NCBI RefSeq assembly: GCF_002266425.1 | Contig: NZ_NPMN01000027.1 | Span: 1 to 61,440 of the forward strand | DNA length: 61,440 nt | Origin: Tissierella sp. P1 | Lineage (GTDB): Bacteria; Bacillota; Clostridia; Tissierellales; Tissierellaceae | Direction of reading: 5' to 3' | The notes under the pieces: model-generated | What the model was told of the DNA's origin: nothing | Databases searched by the model: none | What the model saw: only the letters and a program-made list of their open reading frames with translations | In this document: one piece after another, positions 61,408-61,440 of the stretch | Layout of the letters: every line of letters starts with the position of its first letter | How positions within the stretch are numbered: the first letter of the stretch is position 1 | Program-made: the position numbers and the translations under genes

Positions 61408-61440
61408 ATAGTATTTAGTATAAAAAAGAATCGGGCACAA

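Noticed and set aside
61420..61440. GAATCGGGCACAA as the 3' end of a tRNA-Phe copy
   Set aside because: Too short and imperfect, and the window ends there; cannot be supported.

Overview
The window is AT-rich chromosomal DNA from an endospore-forming, low-GC Gram-positive bacterium of the Clostridia. The evidence is three alpha/beta-type small acid-soluble spore proteins, spore-coat-like genes, PolC-type DNA polymerase III, a T-box in front of valS, strong AGGAGG ribosome-binding sites and frequent TTG/GTG starts. A Tissierellales-like lineage would fit the gene set, but that placement is inference. No rRNA operon, CRISPR array or complete insertion sequence was seen. Layout: 0-5.7 kb holds small regulators and envelope genes (DUF434 fragment, spore protein, YdcF, MerR, PadR with a 36-bp palindromic operator and an FtsW-like partner, CPBP protease). 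5.9-9.6 kb holds an ArsR-ABC exporter pair and a frameshifted M42 aminopeptidase. 9.6-13.7 kb holds an Lsa-type ABC-F antibiotic-resistance gene behind a leader-peptide/terminator attenuator, then a split chromate transporter with a divergent LysR regulator. 14-35.7 kb is mostly housekeeping: polC, a lipoprotein with an in-frame stop, a DUF2975/XRE pair, a DUF255 thioredoxin-domain protein, Na+-coupled transporters, an HD hydrolase, gamma carbonic anhydrase, cold-shock protein, an orphan NMT1-type binding protein, pgsA, T-box-valS-folC, a YVTN propeller and DUF4364. The centre of interest is 36.0-46.7 kb: a compact contractile phage-tail-like particle operon of PBSX/diffocin type. It encodes tail terminator, sheath, tube, XkdN-type chaperone with a classic -1 frameshift site, tape measure, baseplate proteins and fibre. 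It has no capsid, portal, terminase, integrase, intact holin or endolysin. Upstream lies a duplicated 118-bp promoter module with 11-bp-spaced repeats, followed by a leader terminator; another terminator hairpin sits between the chaperone and the tape-measure gene. The baseplate hub gene (two compensating indels) and the XhlA-like gene are damaged, so the particle is either recently inactivated or affected by base-calling errors. 47-54.6 kb returns to core and sporulation genes: spore proteins, two polysaccharide deacetylases, a double-OB SSB-like protein, hpt, CPBP, methyltransferase and Hsp33. A tRNA cluster (a truncated tRNA-Phe relic, then intact tRNA-Phe, tRNA-Gly, tRNA-Cys) follows. The last 6.2 kb looks like a decayed integrative element. 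A 29-nt segment of tRNA-Cys is repeated at 61379-61407, and between the copies lie a broken tyrosine integrase, phage relics (Com zinc finger, a conserved phage ORF, a RinA/ArpU-like gene), an MBL hydrolase, CotF-like and other spore-associated genes, and two copies of a structured non-coding repeat.
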